DNA of 64,000 bases from Paracoccus sp. S3-43. Lineage in GTDB: Bacteria; Pseudomonadota; Alphaproteobacteria; Rhodobacterales; Rhodobacteraceae. The DNA lies in assembly GCF_029027965.1 (NCBI RefSeq), contig NZ_CP119082.1, positions 1,592,001-1,656,000 of the forward strand, given 5' to 3'. A program made the position numbers and the translations under genes. Shown here in pieces: positions 50,125 to 60,398 of this stretch (positions are counted from its first letter, which is position 1; every line of letters begins with the position of its first letter). Under the pieces are notes generated by a model. It saw only the letters and a list, made by a program, of their open reading frames with translations, did no database searches and was not told the DNA's origin.

Positions 50125-51150
50125 TCAGACCTGATCGGCCTGCCGCCCGTCGGGCACGCCCGCCAGTTTTCTCAGATGCGCCTCGATCTCGGAATTGACC
50201 TCGGCTCCGACCAGCACCACGGTCGAGGCGAACCACAGCCACATCATCAGCGCGATCACCGCGCCCAGGGAACCGTAGGTTTCGTTGTAATCGGCGAAGT
50301 TGGCGGCATACCAGCTGAACAGGATCGAGGTCAGGACCAGCCCCACTGCCGCGATCACCGCGCCCGGCGAAATCCACCGCCACCGCGAATCGGGCGCGTC
50401 CGGTCCCCACCGATACAGCGCCGCCAGCGCCAGGATCAGCACGGCGAACATGATGGGCCAGCGGATCAGCCCGACCAGGACGCTGGTCGAGGACGTCATC
50501 GGCAGCATCTGCAACAGGATCGGGATCACCGCAATGAAGCCCAGCATCAGGATGATCAGCACCAGCCCGCCCAGCGTGAAGGCCATCGACAGCAGGTTCA
50601 GCTTGACGAAGCCCCGCGTCTCGGACTGGAAGAAGGCGACGTTCAAAGCCGATAGCAGCGCCTTCATCCCGCCATTGGCGGAATAAAACGCCACCAGCAG
50701 TCCGCCGATCCCCGCCAGCGACAGGGCCGTTCCGGGCGACGAGGTGATCGCCTGCACCTGATCGCGGATGATGCCAAGCGCCCCCTGCGGCAGGAAGCTT
50801 TCCAGCATGTCCAGATGCCCCGCGATCGTGGCGGGATCGGCCACAAGCCCATAGATCGACACAAAGGCCGTCAGCGCCGGAAACAGCGAGAGAAGGCCGA
50901 AAAAGGTGATGCCTCCCGCCACGGCCGTCACCCGATCGGCGCCGATCTGCGTCAAGGTGGCCTGCGCAATGGCCCACAGATCGGCCATGCCCAAGTCCCG
51001 CAGTCCCACATTTCGCCGCGCTGTGGCCGCGACGGAGCGTTCCTTCTTGTCGGCGGGACCGTTTCCGGTCTTCATGCCGAAGCGCCGGCGCGTCCGGTCA
51101 TCCAGATCGCCGAACAACGCGTCAAGAACGCCGGGCGTGCCGCTTTTCAT
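50125..51150 (-). CDS. YihY/BrkB-family inner membrane protein
   Basis: A 341-residue polytopic membrane protein of the YihY/virulence factor BrkB family. The first of about six helices is in VAGGITFFGLLSLFPALTAFVSIYG, with the family-typical FFGLLSLFPALT; others include LLVAFYSANGGMKALLSALN and the C-terminal GAVIALMMWLWFASTVVLVGAEVNSE, which closes with the conserved GAE-N. Often misnamed ribonuclease BN. Function unknown. The stop lies 2 bases from the stop of the rightward OmpA-domain gene, so these genes are convergent. Confidence 0.92.
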   Translation of the reverse strand: MKSGTPGVLDALFGDLDDRTRRRFGMKTGNGPADKKERSVAATARRNVGLRDLGMADLWAIAQATLTQIGADRVTAVAGGITFFGLLSLFPALTAFVSIYGLVADPATIAGHLDMLESFLPQGALGIIRDQVQAITSSPGTALSLAGIGGLLVAFYSANGGMKALLSALNVAFFQSETRGFVKLNLLSMAFTLGGLVLIILMLGFIAVIPILLQMLPMTSSTSVLVGLIRWPIMFAVLILALAALYRWGPDAPDSRWRWISPGAVIAAVGLVLTSILFSWYAANFADYNETYGSLGAVIALMMWLWFASTVVLVGAEVNSEIEAHLRKLAGVPDGRQADQV

Positions 51151-51165
51151 CGTGCCGTCTCCGCC

Positions 51166-51891
51166 TCAAAGCCGATGGGTGCGGTCGTCGTCATGGGGAC
51201 GATGCGGTTCGGAAGGATTGTCGCCGCGCAGCGCGGATCGCAGCTGATCGGCCGCCGCGGCGAATTCCTGGACGATCCCCGTGGCCTGACCCGCGACACC
51301 GCGGAACGATTCGACCGCCAGAGCCACGGATTTCGCCACGCCTTCCAGCCCCTGCGACAGCCGTGTCGAGGTCTCGATCAGGCCTTCCGCGAAATTTTCC
51401 TTCTTGCGCCGGGGGGCGGCGGGGGCTGGCCGGCGACGCGCGGCCTCGGCGCGCAGGCGAGCGACCTCTTGGCGGTCCTCGCGATCCTGGTCGCGGACAC
51501 GGCGGCGCATCGCCTCGCGTTCCTCTTCGTCCATGCGGGCAAAGCGCGGCGCCGCGTGGTTGCGACGGGGGCGGGCGTGGTGGGACGGGCGCGGACCCTC
51601 GTCATCCGAAATGGCCTCGGCGATCTTGCGGATCGCGAAGATGGCCGCCGCCGTTCCGCCCGCGACGCCAAGCGCCACCCCGCCCCACAGGGCGATCTTG
51701 GCGCCGGTCGAGGGGGTCGGATGGGACGGACGCCCGTCCGGCGACACCCGGCCGGACGGAATCACCCGGCGGGACTGCGAAACGTGGTGGCCGGGGGGAA
51801 CGGGGCGCGGGCCGAAACGGGTCTGGCTGGTGCGGTCGGCCTCGGTCCGGGGGCGGTCGTCCTGGTTGAAGTCGTCGGGGGTGGGGGTCAT
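51166..51891 (-). CDS. Single-span membrane protein with charged linker, unknown function
   Basis: A 241-residue protein. The N-terminal 60 residues are disordered and Pro/Arg/Ser-rich, a membrane helix follows (about 64 to 86, ALWGGVALGVAGGTAAAIFA), then a highly charged stretch of Arg and Glu (RPRRNHAAP, EEEREAMRRRVRDQDREDR) and a final amphipathic helix (about 175 to 215). I do not recognise a family. It lies 15 bases upstream of the YihY gene on the same strand and is probably its operon partner. Confidence 0.65.
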   Translation of the reverse strand: MTPTPDDFNQDDRPRTEADRTSQTRFGPRPVPPGHHVSQSRRVIPSGRVSPDGRPSHPTPSTGAKIALWGGVALGVAGGTAAAIFAIRKIAEAISDDEGPRPSHHARPRRNHAAPRFARMDEEEREAMRRRVRDQDREDRQEVARLRAEAARRRPAPAAPRRKKENFAEGLIETSTRLSQGLEGVAKSVALAVESFRGVAGQATGIVQEFAAAADQLRSALRGDNPSEPHRPHDDDRTHRL

Positions 51892-52038
51892 TGCTGCTCT
51901 CCGGCATGATCGGATCGGTTCGTTTCCTCAACAGCTTGCGCGGCAGTAATGTTCCCGGACGCCGGCGCGGTGCGATCGAAAACTTGCCCCCGCGCCACGG
52001 CGCCGCTATGCCCGCCCCAGCAGAACAAGAGGCCCGCC

Positions 52039-53352
52039 ATGATCCCGCGCTATGCCCGCCCCGAAATGACCGCCATCTGGTCGCCCGAAACCCGATTCCG
52101 CATCTGGTTCGAGATCGAGGCCCATGCCTGCGACGCCCAGGCCGATCTGGGCGTGATCCCGCGCGAGAATGCCGAGGCGGTCTGGCGTGCCAAGGACGTG
52201 GACTTCGACGTGGCCCGCATCGACGAGATCGAGGCCGTCACCAAGCATGACGTGATCGCCTTCCTGACCCATCTGGCCGAACATGTCGGCGCGGATGAGG
52301 CGCGATTCGTCCACCAGGGCATGACCAGCAGCGACGTGCTGGACACGACGCTGAACGTCCAGCTTGTCCGCGCCGCCGACATCCTGCTGGCCGATCTGGA
52401 CCGCGTTTTGGCGGCGCTGAAACGCCGGGCCTATGAACACAAGGACACGCTGCGCATCGGCCGCAGCCACGGCATCCATGCCGAACCCACCACCATGGGC
52501 CTGACCTTCGCGCGCTTTTACGCGGAAATGGATCGCAACCGGAACCGCCTGGAAAAGGCCCGCTGGGAGGTCGCGACCGGCGCGATTTCCGGCGCGGTCG
52601 GCACTTTCGCCAATATCGACCCGGCGGTGGAGGAGCATGTCTGCGCCAAGCTGGGCCTGCGCCCCGAGCCGATTTCGACCCAGGTCATCCCGCGCGACCG
52701 TCACGCGATGTTCTTCGCCACGCTGGGCGTCATCGCCTCGAGCATCGAAAACATCGCCATCGAGATCCGCCACATGCAGCGGACCGAGGTGCTGGAGGCC
52801 GAGGAATTCTTCAGCCCCGGCCAGAAGGGGTCGTCGGCGATGCCCCACAAGCGCAACCCGGTCCTGACCGAGAACCTGACGGGACTGGCCCGTCTGGTGC
52901 GCATGGCGGTGATTCCGGCGATGGAGAACGTGTCGCTGTGGCACGAACGCGACATCAGCCATTCCTCGGTCGAACGCGGCATCGCGCCGGATGCGACGAT
53001 CACGCTGGATTTCGCGCTGAACCGGCTGGCGGGCGTGATCGACAAGCTGGTGGTCTATCCCGACAACATGCTGAAGAACATGAACAGGTTCAAAGGGCTG
53101 GTCATGTCGCAGCGGGTCTTGCTGGCGCTGACCCAGGCGGGCGTCTCGCGCGAGGACAGCTATCGCTTGGTGCAGAGAAATGCCATGAAGGTCTGGGAAC
53201 AAGGCGCTGATTTCAAGACGGAATTGCTGGCCGATCCCGAAGTGACCGCCGCCCTGACCCCGGCCCAGATCGAGGAAAAGTTCGACCTAGGCTATCACAC
53301 CAAGCATGTCGACACGATCTTCCGGCGCGTGTTCGAAGACCGCCAGAAATAG
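52039..53352 (+). CDS. purB: Adenylosuccinate lyase
   Basis: A 437-residue enzyme that acts twice in purine synthesis, releasing fumarate from SAICAR and from adenylosuccinate. It belongs to the fumarase/aspartase superfamily: TSSDVLDTTLNVQL (about 95), GRSHGIHAEPTTMGL with the catalytic His (about 145), and the flexible signature loop GSSAMPHKRNPVL (about 268). The length matches the short alphaproteobacterial/Bacillus type (430 to 435). The start at 52039 follows AGAGG. Confidence 0.97.
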   Translation: MIPRYARPEMTAIWSPETRFRIWFEIEAHACDAQADLGVIPRENAEAVWRAKDVDFDVARIDEIEAVTKHDVIAFLTHLAEHVGADEARFVHQGMTSSDVLDTTLNVQLVRAADILLADLDRVLAALKRRAYEHKDTLRIGRSHGIHAEPTTMGLTFARFYAEMDRNRNRLEKARWEVATGAISGAVGTFANIDPAVEEHVCAKLGLRPEPISTQVIPRDRHAMFFATLGVIASSIENIAIEIRHMQRTEVLEAEEFFSPGQKGSSAMPHKRNPVLTENLTGLARLVRMAVIPAMENVSLWHERDISHSSVERGIAPDATITLDFALNRLAGVIDKLVVYPDNMLKNMNRFKGLVMSQRVLLALTQAGVSREDSYRLVQRNAMKVWEQGADFKTELLADPEVTAALTPAQIEEKFDLGYHTKHVDTIFRRVFEDRQK

Positions 53353-53421
53353 CCGCGCGTAAACCGGATGTTAGGAAAGCCCTGCCAGATTGGCCGCACG
53401 GACGGTCGATCAGGTGGGGCC

Positions 53422-54435
53422 ATGACGATACAAACGGGACTGAATCAGCGGCAAAAGGCGGCGGTGATCGTGCGGCTGCTGCTGGATGACGAAGCGGCAT
53501 CCGGCCTGTCGCGACTGGACAGCGAAAGCCAGACCCTGCTGGCCGAGGAAATGGCAGGCATGGAACTGATCGACCGCCAGACCCGCGATGCGATCATCAC
53601 CGAATTCTGCGACAGCCTGGAATCGGTCGGGGTGACCTTTCCGGGCGATCTGGACGGAACGCTGGCGATGCTGGGCGCGCAACTGTCCGAAGACAGCACC
53701 GACCGGCTGCGCCGCCGCGCGGCGGTATCGGGGCGGGGCGATCCTTGGCCCCGCATCGCCGCCCTGCCCGCCCCGGCCCTCGCGGCGCTTGCCAGGACCG
53801 AGGCTGTCGAGATGGTGGCCCTGATGCTGTCCAAGCTGCCGGTGGAACGCGCCTCGGAACTGTTCGTGGGCCTGCCGCGCGAACGGGCGCGGGCCGTGGC
53901 CCAGGCCATGTCCATGACGGCGGGCGTCACGCCCGAATCGCTGCACCGGGTTGGCCTGATCCTGCTTCAGGCGGCCGAGGCGCTGCCCCGGCCCGCGATC
54001 CCGACCCCCGCGACGGACCGGATGGGCGCGATCCTGAATTTTGCCACCGCCGACCTGCGCGACGACGTGCTGAACAGTCTGGACAGCCACGACGCCGATT
54101 TCGCCGGCAACGTGCGCAAGGCGATCTTCATCTTCGCCCATATCCCCGCCCGCGTCCTGCCCCGCGACATCCCCCGCGTCGTCCGCGAGGTCGAGCAGCC
54201 GGTCCTGGTCCGCGCCCTGTCCGCCAGCGGCGAGGCCGAGGCCGCGGCCGCCGAATTCATCCTGTCGAATCTGTCGCAGCGCATGTCCGACGGCCTGCGC
54301 GAGGAACGCAACGAACTGGGCAGGCTCCGCGCCTCCGAGATCGAGGAGGCCATGACCGAGGTCGTCAGCGCCATCCGCCGCCTTGAGGAAGCCGGGGAAA
54401 TCGCCCTGGTCCTGCCGCAGGACGAGGATGACTGA
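53422..54435 (+). CDS. fliG: Flagellar motor switch protein FliG (isolated)
   Basis: A 337-residue protein with FliG layout: an N-terminal domain beginning [20 protein letters not shown] with [20 protein letters not shown], a middle domain, and a C-terminal motor domain (about 205 to 335) with [29 protein letters not shown]. FliG forms the rotor ring that contacts MotA and sets rotation direction. No other flagellar gene is within the window, so the gene is outside any flagellar cluster. The C-terminal charged helix is partly divergent, but no disruption is visible. Start at 53422. Confidence 0.85.
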   Translation: MTIQTGLNQRQKAAVIVRLLLDDEAASGLSRLDSESQTLLAEEMAGMELIDRQTRDAIITEFCDSLESVGVTFPGDLDGTLAMLGAQLSEDSTDRLRRRAAVSGRGDPWPRIAALPAPALAALARTEAVEMVALMLSKLPVERASELFVGLPRERARAVAQAMSMTAGVTPESLHRVGLILLQAAEALPRPAIPTPATDRMGAILNFATADLRDDVLNSLDSHDADFAGNVRKAIFIFAHIPARVLPRDIPRVVREVEQPVLVRALSASGEAEAAAAEFILSNLSQRMSDGLREERNELGRLRASEIEEAMTEVVSAIRRLEEAGEIALVLPQDEDD

Positions 54436-54662
54436 CCCGGCCTGCGCGGCGCAGCGGCAGGCGGATATGCGACGATGACCAGTTCCATCGCCATCGCCGC
54501 CGGCGGCGCGGTCGATGGACGATCCGACGGAACAGCTCGGCTTCTGGCGCTAACATCGCAGGCCGGGCCATACCCAGGTCAGACAGGCGCCACAGGGCAT
54601 TTGCATCAGCCGGGACAGCGCGATACGAGAGGCGCAACGTCACTTGGTCGGGAGAGAGAACC

Positions 54663-55664
54663 ATGGCTGTCAAAGTTGCGATCAACGGTTTCGGGCGCAT
54701 CGGGCGCAATGTGCTGCGCGCCATCATCGAATCGGGCCGCACCGATATCGAGGTCGTCGCGATCAACGATCTTGGCCCCGTCGAAACCAACGCGCATCTG
54801 CTGCGCTATGACAGCGTGCATGGCCGGTTCCCGGCCCAGGTCACGGTCAGCGGCGATTCCATCGACGTGGGCCGCGGGCCGATCAAGGTGACGGCGATCC
54901 GCAACCCCGCCGACCTGCCCTGGGGCGACATCGACGTGATCATGGAATGCACCGGCATCTTCGCGTCCAAGGACAAGGTCCAGCCGCACCTGTCGACCGG
55001 CGCCAAGCGCGTGCTGATCTCGGCCCCCGGCGACAATGCCGACAAGACCATCGTCTTCGGCGTGAACGACGACACGCTGACCGCCGACGATCTGGTGGTG
55101 TCGAATGCCAGCTGCACCACCAACTGCCTGTCTCCGGTCGCCAAGGTGCTGAACGACAGCATCGGCATCGCCAAGGGCTTCATGACCACGATCCACAGCT
55201 ATACCGGCGACCAGCCGACGCTGGACACGATGCACAAGGATCTGTACCGCGCCCGCGCCGCCGCCCTGTCGATGATCCCGACCTCGACCGGGGCCGCCAA
55301 GGCCGTGGGACTTGTGCTGCCCGAGCTGAAGGGCAAGCTGGACGGCGTGGCGATCCGCGTGCCGACGCCGAACGTCTCGGTCGTGGATTTGGTCTTCGAA
55401 GCGGCTCGCGAGACCTCGGTCGAGGAAATCAACGCCGCGATCAAGGCGGCGGCGGACGGCCCGCTGACGGGCATCCTCGGCTATACCGAGGAGAAGCTCG
55501 TATCCTCGGACTTCAACCACGACCCGCATTCGTCGGTCTTCCACATGGACCAGACCAAGGTGATGGAAGGCCGTCTGTGCCGCATCCTGACCTGGTACGA
55601 CAACGAATGGGGCTTCTCGAACCGGATGTCCGACACGGCGGTCGCCATGGGCAAGCTGATCTGA
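54663..55664 (+). CDS. gap: Glyceraldehyde-3-phosphate dehydrogenase
   Basis: A 333-residue glycolytic/Calvin-cycle type enzyme. The Rossmann motif [14 protein letters not shown] (7 to 20), the catalytic Cys151 in [22 protein letters not shown] with the base His and the C-terminal [12 protein letters not shown] are all intact. The protein oxidises glyceraldehyde 3-phosphate to 1,3-bisphosphoglycerate. The gene is preceded by a 227-base gap and a GGGAGAGA ribosome site and is followed by a GC-rich hairpin; it stands alone. Confidence 0.97.
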   Translation: MAVKVAINGFGRIGRNVLRAIIESGRTDIEVVAINDLGPVETNAHLLRYDSVHGRFPAQVTVSGDSIDVGRGPIKVTAIRNPADLPWGDIDVIMECTGIFASKDKVQPHLSTGAKRVLISAPGDNADKTIVFGVNDDTLTADDLVVSNASCTTNCLSPVAKVLNDSIGIAKGFMTTIHSYTGDQPTLDTMHKDLYRARAAALSMIPTSTGAAKAVGLVLPELKGKLDGVAIRVPTPNVSVVDLVFEAARETSVEEINAAIKAAADGPLTGILGYTEEKLVSSDFNHDPHSSVFHMDQTKVMEGRLCRILTWYDNEWGFSNRMSDTAVAMGKLI

Positions 55665-55672
55665 CCCTTGCG

Positions 55673-55695
55673 GCGGCGGGAGCGTCCCGCCGCCC
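55673..55695. terminator. Hairpin between convergent gap and SDR genes
   Basis: A perfect 10-base stem (55673 to 55682 with 55686 to 55695) with a 3-base loop in the 33-base gap between two stop codons. There is no T run, but its strength and place suggest a bidirectional terminator. Confidence 0.65.
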
Positions 55696-55697
55696 CA

Positions 55698-56450
55698 TCA
55701 CGCCGGATAGATCATCCGCGCCGACATTCCGCCATCCACGACGAACCGCTGGCCGGTGACGAAGCCCGCCTGGTCCCACGCCAAATAGGCGACCAGGCCC
55801 GCAACATCCTGCGGATCGCCGATACGGCCGACCGGATGCTGCGCCTTCTCGGCCTGCGAATGGTGGGGTTCGCTGCGGTTTTCCCGTTTCCGATAGGCCG
55901 CCGTCTCGATCCAGCCCGGCAGGATGCTGTTCACCCGAACCTCGGGCCCCAGGCTGACCGCAAGCGCATGGGACAGGGCCAGCAGCGCCCCTTTCGACGC
56001 CGCATAGCTTTCGGTATCGGCTTCCGACTGCAAGGCGCGGGTCGAGGACATCAGGACGATCGACCCGCGCGCCGCCCTTAGCAGCGGCACGGCGGCGCGC
56101 ACCGTCAGGAACGCGCCCGTGACGTGGCTGTCCAGCATCCGCCGCCAGTCGCCCAGCGACAAATCCTCGATCGGGCCGTTCCGCGGATCGGCGATGCCGG
56201 CATTCGAGACCAGCAGATCCAGCCCCGCGCCGTCCAGCCAGTCCCGGATTCGCGCAAAGCCCTTCTGCACCCCGGCCTCGTCCGCGACATCCACCGTCAG
56301 GGCCAGCAGGCCGGGATCGCGCGCCTGCATTTCGGCCACCGCCTCGCCGTCCAGATCGAACAGGGCGACATGCCAGCCGTCCGCCCTCAACCGCTGGACG
56401 ATACCTCTGCCGATGCCCTGCGCGCCGCCGGTGATCAGTGCCGTCTTCAT
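55698..56450 (-). CDS. Short-chain dehydrogenase/reductase
   Basis: A 250-residue classical SDR. The cofactor loop is TGGAQGIGRG (7 to 16), the structural motif is VSNAGIAD (about 82), the catalytic Ser lies in VLMSSTRAL and the Tyr/Lys pair in ESYAASKGAL (about 147 to 157), and PGWIET follows. The acidic residue after the second strand (LFDLDG) favours NAD over NADP. The substrate is unknown. It ends close to the gap stop, in convergent orientation. Confidence 0.92.
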   Translation of the reverse strand: MKTALITGGAQGIGRGIVQRLRADGWHVALFDLDGEAVAEMQARDPGLLALTVDVADEAGVQKGFARIRDWLDGAGLDLLVSNAGIADPRNGPIEDLSLGDWRRMLDSHVTGAFLTVRAAVPLLRAARGSIVLMSSTRALQSEADTESYAASKGALLALSHALAVSLGPEVRVNSILPGWIETAAYRKRENRSEPHHSQAEKAQHPVGRIGDPQDVAGLVAYLAWDQAGFVTGQRFVVDGGMSARMIYPA

Positions 56451-56502
56451 GCCATTCCCCTGCCGCCAGTCGGAGAAACGGCGGCGTCCGGGGATCGTTC
56501 CC

Positions 56503-56802
56503 TCAGCGCAGCTTGGTCAGGCGGCGCGAATTGGCGCGAGTCCGCTTGCCATAGGGGCGCAGCGCGGCGGACATCACGCGGTCCGCGCTTGCCCCCCGGC
56601 CCGCCGCCTGCGCCATCGCGAACAGCGATTCCGTCGCGGCGGCCTGTTTTTCGGCCACCATGCGAAAGGGTTCCCCCGGCGCCTGGGTCATGATCCCCAT
56701 CATGCCCGCGGTTCGCAGGCCGATCACCATCTGCGCGTCGATGGCCATTCGGACGAATTGCGTCCACAGCCGGACAGGATTCTTGGGCATCATCGCAAAC
56801 AT
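56503..56802 (-). CDS. Short helical protein, unknown function
   Basis: A 99-residue, probably all-helical protein starting [20 protein letters not shown], with many Met and Ala ([11 protein letters not shown]) and a basic C-terminus ([13 protein letters not shown]). It is phasin-like in character but not clearly in that family; similar Rhodobacteraceae proteins carry vague names. The frame is open to 57024, but the upstream part overlaps pyrC antisense and lacks a ribosome site, while 56802 is preceded by GGATGA. Divergent from pyrC. Confidence 0.6.
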   Translation of the reverse strand: MFAMMPKNPVRLWTQFVRMAIDAQMVIGLRTAGMMGIMTQAPGEPFRMVAEKQAAATESLFAMAQAAGRGASADRVMSAALRPYGKRTRANSRRLTKLR

Positions 56803-56937
56803 GGGGTCATCCTTTGGATCATCCGGCCAATCTGATGGCGCGCCGGGATCAGCACAACCCCGACGTTGCGACGATAAGGGCTGCATTTCTTGCATGGCCG
56901 CTTGGCAACCCTGCCCCGCCATGTATAGAGGCAGGCC

Positions 56938-57978
56938 ATGACCGACAGCATCACCCTTCGCCGCCCCGACGACTGGCACCTGCATCTGCGCGACGGCGCG
57001 ATGCTGGCGGCGGTCGCGCCCCATTCGGCGGGGTTCGGCCGCGCCATCATCATGCCGAACCTGGTGCCCCCCGTGGTGACGGGCGCCCAGGCCGCCGCCT
57101 ATCGCGACCGCATCCTGGCCGCGCTACCCCAAGGCGCCGCGTTGCAGCCGCAGATGACGCTGTATCTGACCGACGCGACCGACCCCGCCGATGTGGTCGC
57201 CGCCTTCCGCGACGGCATCATCCGCGCGGTCAAGCTGTATCCGGCGGGCGCCACGACCAATTCCGCCAGCGGCGTCACCGATTTCGACCGCGTCCAGCCG
57301 GTGCTGGAGGCGATGGCCGAGGCGGGCGTGACGCTGTGCGTCCATGGCGAAGTCACCGATCCGGCGGTGGACATCTTCGACCGCGAGGCCGTGTTCATCG
57401 ACCGCGTTCTGGACCCGCTGCGCCGCCGCACCCCCGGCCTGCGTGTGGTGATGGAGCATATCACCACCAGCGAGGGCGCGGACTATGCGCGCGCGGGCGG
57501 CGACGATCTGGCGGCCTCGATCACCACGCATCACCTGGTCATCAACCGCAACGCCCTCTTGGCAGGCGGGATCCGCCCGCATTACTACTGCCTGCCCGTC
57601 GCCAAGCGCGAAAGCCACCGCCTGGCGCTGCGCAAGGCCGCGACCGGCGGCGAGGCGCGGTTCTTCCTGGGCACCGACAGCGCCCCCCATACCGATGCCG
57701 CCAAGCTGCAACCCTGCGGCTGCGCGGGCTGCTTCACGGCGCCGAACACCATGTCGATCCTGGCCCAGGTGTTTCAGGACGAGGGCGCCCTGGACAGGCT
57801 GGAAGGCTTTGCCAGCCTGAACGGCGCGGCCTTCTATCGCCTGCCGCCGAACGACGACCGGATCACGCTGGTCAGGCGCGACACGCCCGCCGCCTATCCG
57901 TCGCAGATCGCGGCGGGCGACGAGATCGTGACCGTCTTCGACCCCGGTTTCCCGCTTTTCTGGCATCTGGAGGACTGA
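56938..57978 (+). CDS. pyrC: Dihydroorotase (type II)
   Basis: A 346-residue zinc amidohydrolase closing the dihydroorotate ring in pyrimidine synthesis (E. coli PyrC 348). The metal motif DWHLHLRDG (12 to 20) is intact, [19 protein letters not shown] carries the carboxylated lysine, [12 protein letters not shown] and THHLVINRN the metal histidines, and [12 protein letters not shown] the catalytic Asp. The stop shares a base with the pyrE start (TGATG), so the two are translationally coupled. Confidence 0.97.
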   Translation: MTDSITLRRPDDWHLHLRDGAMLAAVAPHSAGFGRAIIMPNLVPPVVTGAQAAAYRDRILAALPQGAALQPQMTLYLTDATDPADVVAAFRDGIIRAVKLYPAGATTNSASGVTDFDRVQPVLEAMAEAGVTLCVHGEVTDPAVDIFDREAVFIDRVLDPLRRRTPGLRVVMEHITTSEGADYARAGGDDLAASITTHHLVINRNALLAGGIRPHYYCLPVAKRESHRLALRKAATGGEARFFLGTDSAPHTDAAKLQPCGCAGCFTAPNTMSILAQVFQDEGALDRLEGFASLNGAAFYRLPPNDDRITLVRRDTPAAYPSQIAAGDEIVTVFDPGFPLFWHLED

Positions 57979-58649
57979 TGAGCCCGACCTTCCCCGCGCG
58001 CGAGGAGATCGCCCGCCTGTCCGCCCGGATGCTGCTGGAAATCAAGGCCGTCGACTTCAACGCGGCCCAGCCCTTCACCTATGCGTCCGGCCTGAAGGGG
58101 CCGACCTATGTCGATTGCCGCCGGATCATCAGCTTTCCGCGCGTGCGCGCCACCCTGATGGATTTCATGGCCGCGACCGTCCTGCGCGATGCGGGATTCG
58201 AGGCCTTCGACAACGTGGCGGGGGGCGAGACCGCGGGCATCCCCTTCGGCGCCATGGTCGCCGAACGGCTGGGCCTGCCGATGACCTATGTGCGCAAGAA
58301 GCCCAAGGGCTACGGCCGCAACGCCCGGATCGAGGGCGTGATGACCGAGGGTCAGCGGGTGCTGCTGGTCGAGGATCTGACCACCGACGGCGGCAGCAAG
58401 CTGTCCTTCGTGGACGCGATTCGCGAAACCGGCGCGACCTGCGCGCATACGGCGGTGATCTTCTATTACGGCATCTTCCCTGAAACGACGCGGCGGCTGG
58501 CCGATCACGGCGTCACGCTGCATCACCTCTGCACCTGGTGGGACGTGCTGGCCGAGGCCAAGGCCCAGGCCGCCTTCGACCCCGCGACGCTGGCCGAGGT
58601 CGAGACCTTCCTGACCGACCCGCGCGCCTGGCAGGCCGCGAACGCCTGA
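57978..58649 (+). CDS. pyrE: Orotate phosphoribosyltransferase
   Basis: A 223-residue enzyme converting orotate and PRPP to OMP. The PRPP-binding motif is [14 protein letters not shown] (about 122 to 135), and the substrate region has [17 protein letters not shown] and [17 protein letters not shown] (catalytic loop). It is coupled to pyrC by a one-base overlap. A perfect DnaA box sits 1 base after its stop codon, in the dnaB leader. Confidence 0.97.
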   Translation: MSPTFPAREEIARLSARMLLEIKAVDFNAAQPFTYASGLKGPTYVDCRRIISFPRVRATLMDFMAATVLRDAGFEAFDNVAGGETAGIPFGAMVAERLGLPMTYVRKKPKGYGRNARIEGVMTEGQRVLLVEDLTTDGGSKLSFVDAIRETGATCAHTAVIFYYGIFPETTRRLADHGVTLHHLCTWWDVLAEAKAQAAFDPATLAEVETFLTDPRAWQAANA

Positions 58650-58650
58650 C

Positions 58651-58671
58651 TTATCCACAGGCCGTCCACAG
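58651..58671. promoter_or_regulatory. DnaA box and half-site in the dnaB leader
   Basis: TTATCCACAG at 58651 to 58660 contains the consensus DnaA box TTATCCACA, and TCCACAG recurs at 58665 to 58671, 11 bases after the first TCCACAG. The pair lies about 90 bases upstream of dnaB, so DnaA could regulate dnaB transcription. Confidence 0.6.
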
Positions 58672-58758
58672 ATCGGCCCCCGGAAATCGCGTCGCACGGC
58701 GTTCCCCGCGCGGCGCATCGGGTGTAGAACAGGGGACAAGAACAAAAAGGGGCAGCCC

Positions 58759-60246
58759 ATGACCAACCTGCGCGCGATCATCCCCGGCCAGCCCGTCGGC
58801 GCCGAGGACACCCCCTCGATCCCCTTTTCGCTTGAGGCCGAGCAGCAGCTTCTGGGCGCGCTGCTGACCAACAACGACGTGTTCGACCGGGTCAGCCAGA
58901 TCATCAAGCCCGAGCATTTCTATCACCCCGTCCATGCCCGGATCTTCGAGATCTGTTCCGAACGGATTCGCAAGAACGCCCTGGCCAGCCCGGTCACCAT
59001 CAAGGCCTTCCTGGAGCATGACGAGGGGCTGAAGGAGCTGGGCGGCGCGCCCTATCTGGCCCGGATGGCGGGGGCCGCGATCAGCGCCTATGCGGCGCGC
59101 GACTATGCGCAGATGATTCGCGAATTCGCGCTGCGGCGCGAGTTGATCCAGCTGGGCCAGGACATCGCCGCCCGCGCCGCCACCGTCGAGGTCGGCGACG
59201 AGGCCGAAGAACAGATCAAGGCCGCCGAACAGACGCTGTACAAGCTGGGCGAGGCGGGCACCGCCGAACGCGGCTTCCAGTCCTTCCTCAAGGCCGTGAC
59301 GGGCGCGGTCCAGGCCGCGAATGCGGCCTATCAGCGCGACGGCAAGCTGTCGGGGATCTCGACCGGGCTGATCGACCTGGACGGCAAGATGGGCGGGCTG
59401 AACAACTCGGACCTGATCATCCTCGCCGGGCGTCCGTCGATGGGGAAAACCTCGCTGGCGACCAACATCGCCTTCAACATCGCCAAGGCCCACAAGACGG
59501 GAGAGCGGCCGGACGGCACCATCGGCACCATCGAAGGCGGCGTGGTCGGTTTCTTCAGCCTGGAGATGTCGGCCGAACAGCTTGCCGCGCGGATCCTGTC
59601 GGAAGCGGCCGAGGTGCCCAGCGAGCGTATCCGCAGCGGCAACATGGACGAGGCCGAATTCCGCCGCTTCGTCGAGGCCGCCCATGCCTTGCAGAACTGC
59701 CCGCTGTATATCGACGACACCCCGGCCCTGCCGATCAACCAGCTTGCCGCCCGCGCCCGCAAGCTGAAGCGGACGCATGGGCTGGACGTGCTGATTGTGG
59801 ACTATCTTCAGCTTCTGAAGGCCGCGTCCGCCAAGGACAGCCGCGTGAACGAGGTGTCCGAGATCACCCAGGGCCTGAAAGCCGTCGCCAAAGAGCTGAA
59901 CATCCCGGTCATCGCCCTGTCGCAGCTGTCGCGGCAGGTGGAAAACCGCGACGACAAGCGCCCGCAACTGTCCGACCTGCGCGAATCCGGGTCCATCGAG
60001 CAGGACGCCGACATCGTGATGTTCGTGTTCCGCGAGGAATATTACAAGGAACGGGAAAAGCCCTCGGACAGCGACCTGGACGCGATGGCCAAGTGGCAGC
60101 AGGTGATGGAGCAATGCCACGGCAAGGCCGAGGTGATCCTGGGCAAGCAGCGCCACGGCCCCATCGGCACGGTCGAGCTGTCCTTCGAGGGCCAGTTCAC
60201 CCGCTTCGGCAACCTGGCGAAGGACCGGCAGGCGCAATGGGATTAG
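58759..60246 (+). CDS. dnaB: Replicative DNA helicase
   Basis: A 495-residue hexameric replication fork helicase. The N-terminal domain (20 to 130) starts IPFSLEAEQQLLGALL, the RecA-like domain has Walker A GRPSMGKTSL (224 to 233), FSLEMSAEQLAARIL, the Walker B in VLIVDYLQLL, and SQLSRQVENRDDKRPQLSDLRESG with the arginine finger region. No intein is present. It is longer than E. coli DnaB (471) by small insertions only. The start at 58759 follows AAGGGG. Confidence 0.97.
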   Translation: MTNLRAIIPGQPVGAEDTPSIPFSLEAEQQLLGALLTNNDVFDRVSQIIKPEHFYHPVHARIFEICSERIRKNALASPVTIKAFLEHDEGLKELGGAPYLARMAGAAISAYAARDYAQMIREFALRRELIQLGQDIAARAATVEVGDEAEEQIKAAEQTLYKLGEAGTAERGFQSFLKAVTGAVQAANAAYQRDGKLSGISTGLIDLDGKMGGLNNSDLIILAGRPSMGKTSLATNIAFNIAKAHKTGERPDGTIGTIEGGVVGFFSLEMSAEQLAARILSEAAEVPSERIRSGNMDEAEFRRFVEAAHALQNCPLYIDDTPALPINQLAARARKLKRTHGLDVLIVDYLQLLKAASAKDSRVNEVSEITQGLKAVAKELNIPVIALSQLSRQVENRDDKRPQLSDLRESGSIEQDADIVMFVFREEYYKEREKPSDSDLDAMAKWQQVMEQCHGKAEVILGKQRHGPIGTVELSFEGQFTRFGNLAKDRQAQWD

Positions 60247-60398
60247 GCCCGCCGGTCCCCGTCGTCAGCCGTGGGTTCTCGCGCTGTTTTCCGGGATCTA
60301 TCCGGGCGAGAAGATCGGCTGGCAGCACGGCGTCGGCTTTTCGCTGATCTGCCGGGGCGCGCGGATCATCTTTCACGATTTCGGCCAAGCGGCCGCCG

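Noticed and set aside
60247..60398. Protein-like fragment after dnaB (one plus frame reads GIYPGEKIGWQ)
   Set aside because: No start codon and no stop-bounded frame of useful length before the NDUFS4-like gene; too short to assign as a remnant.
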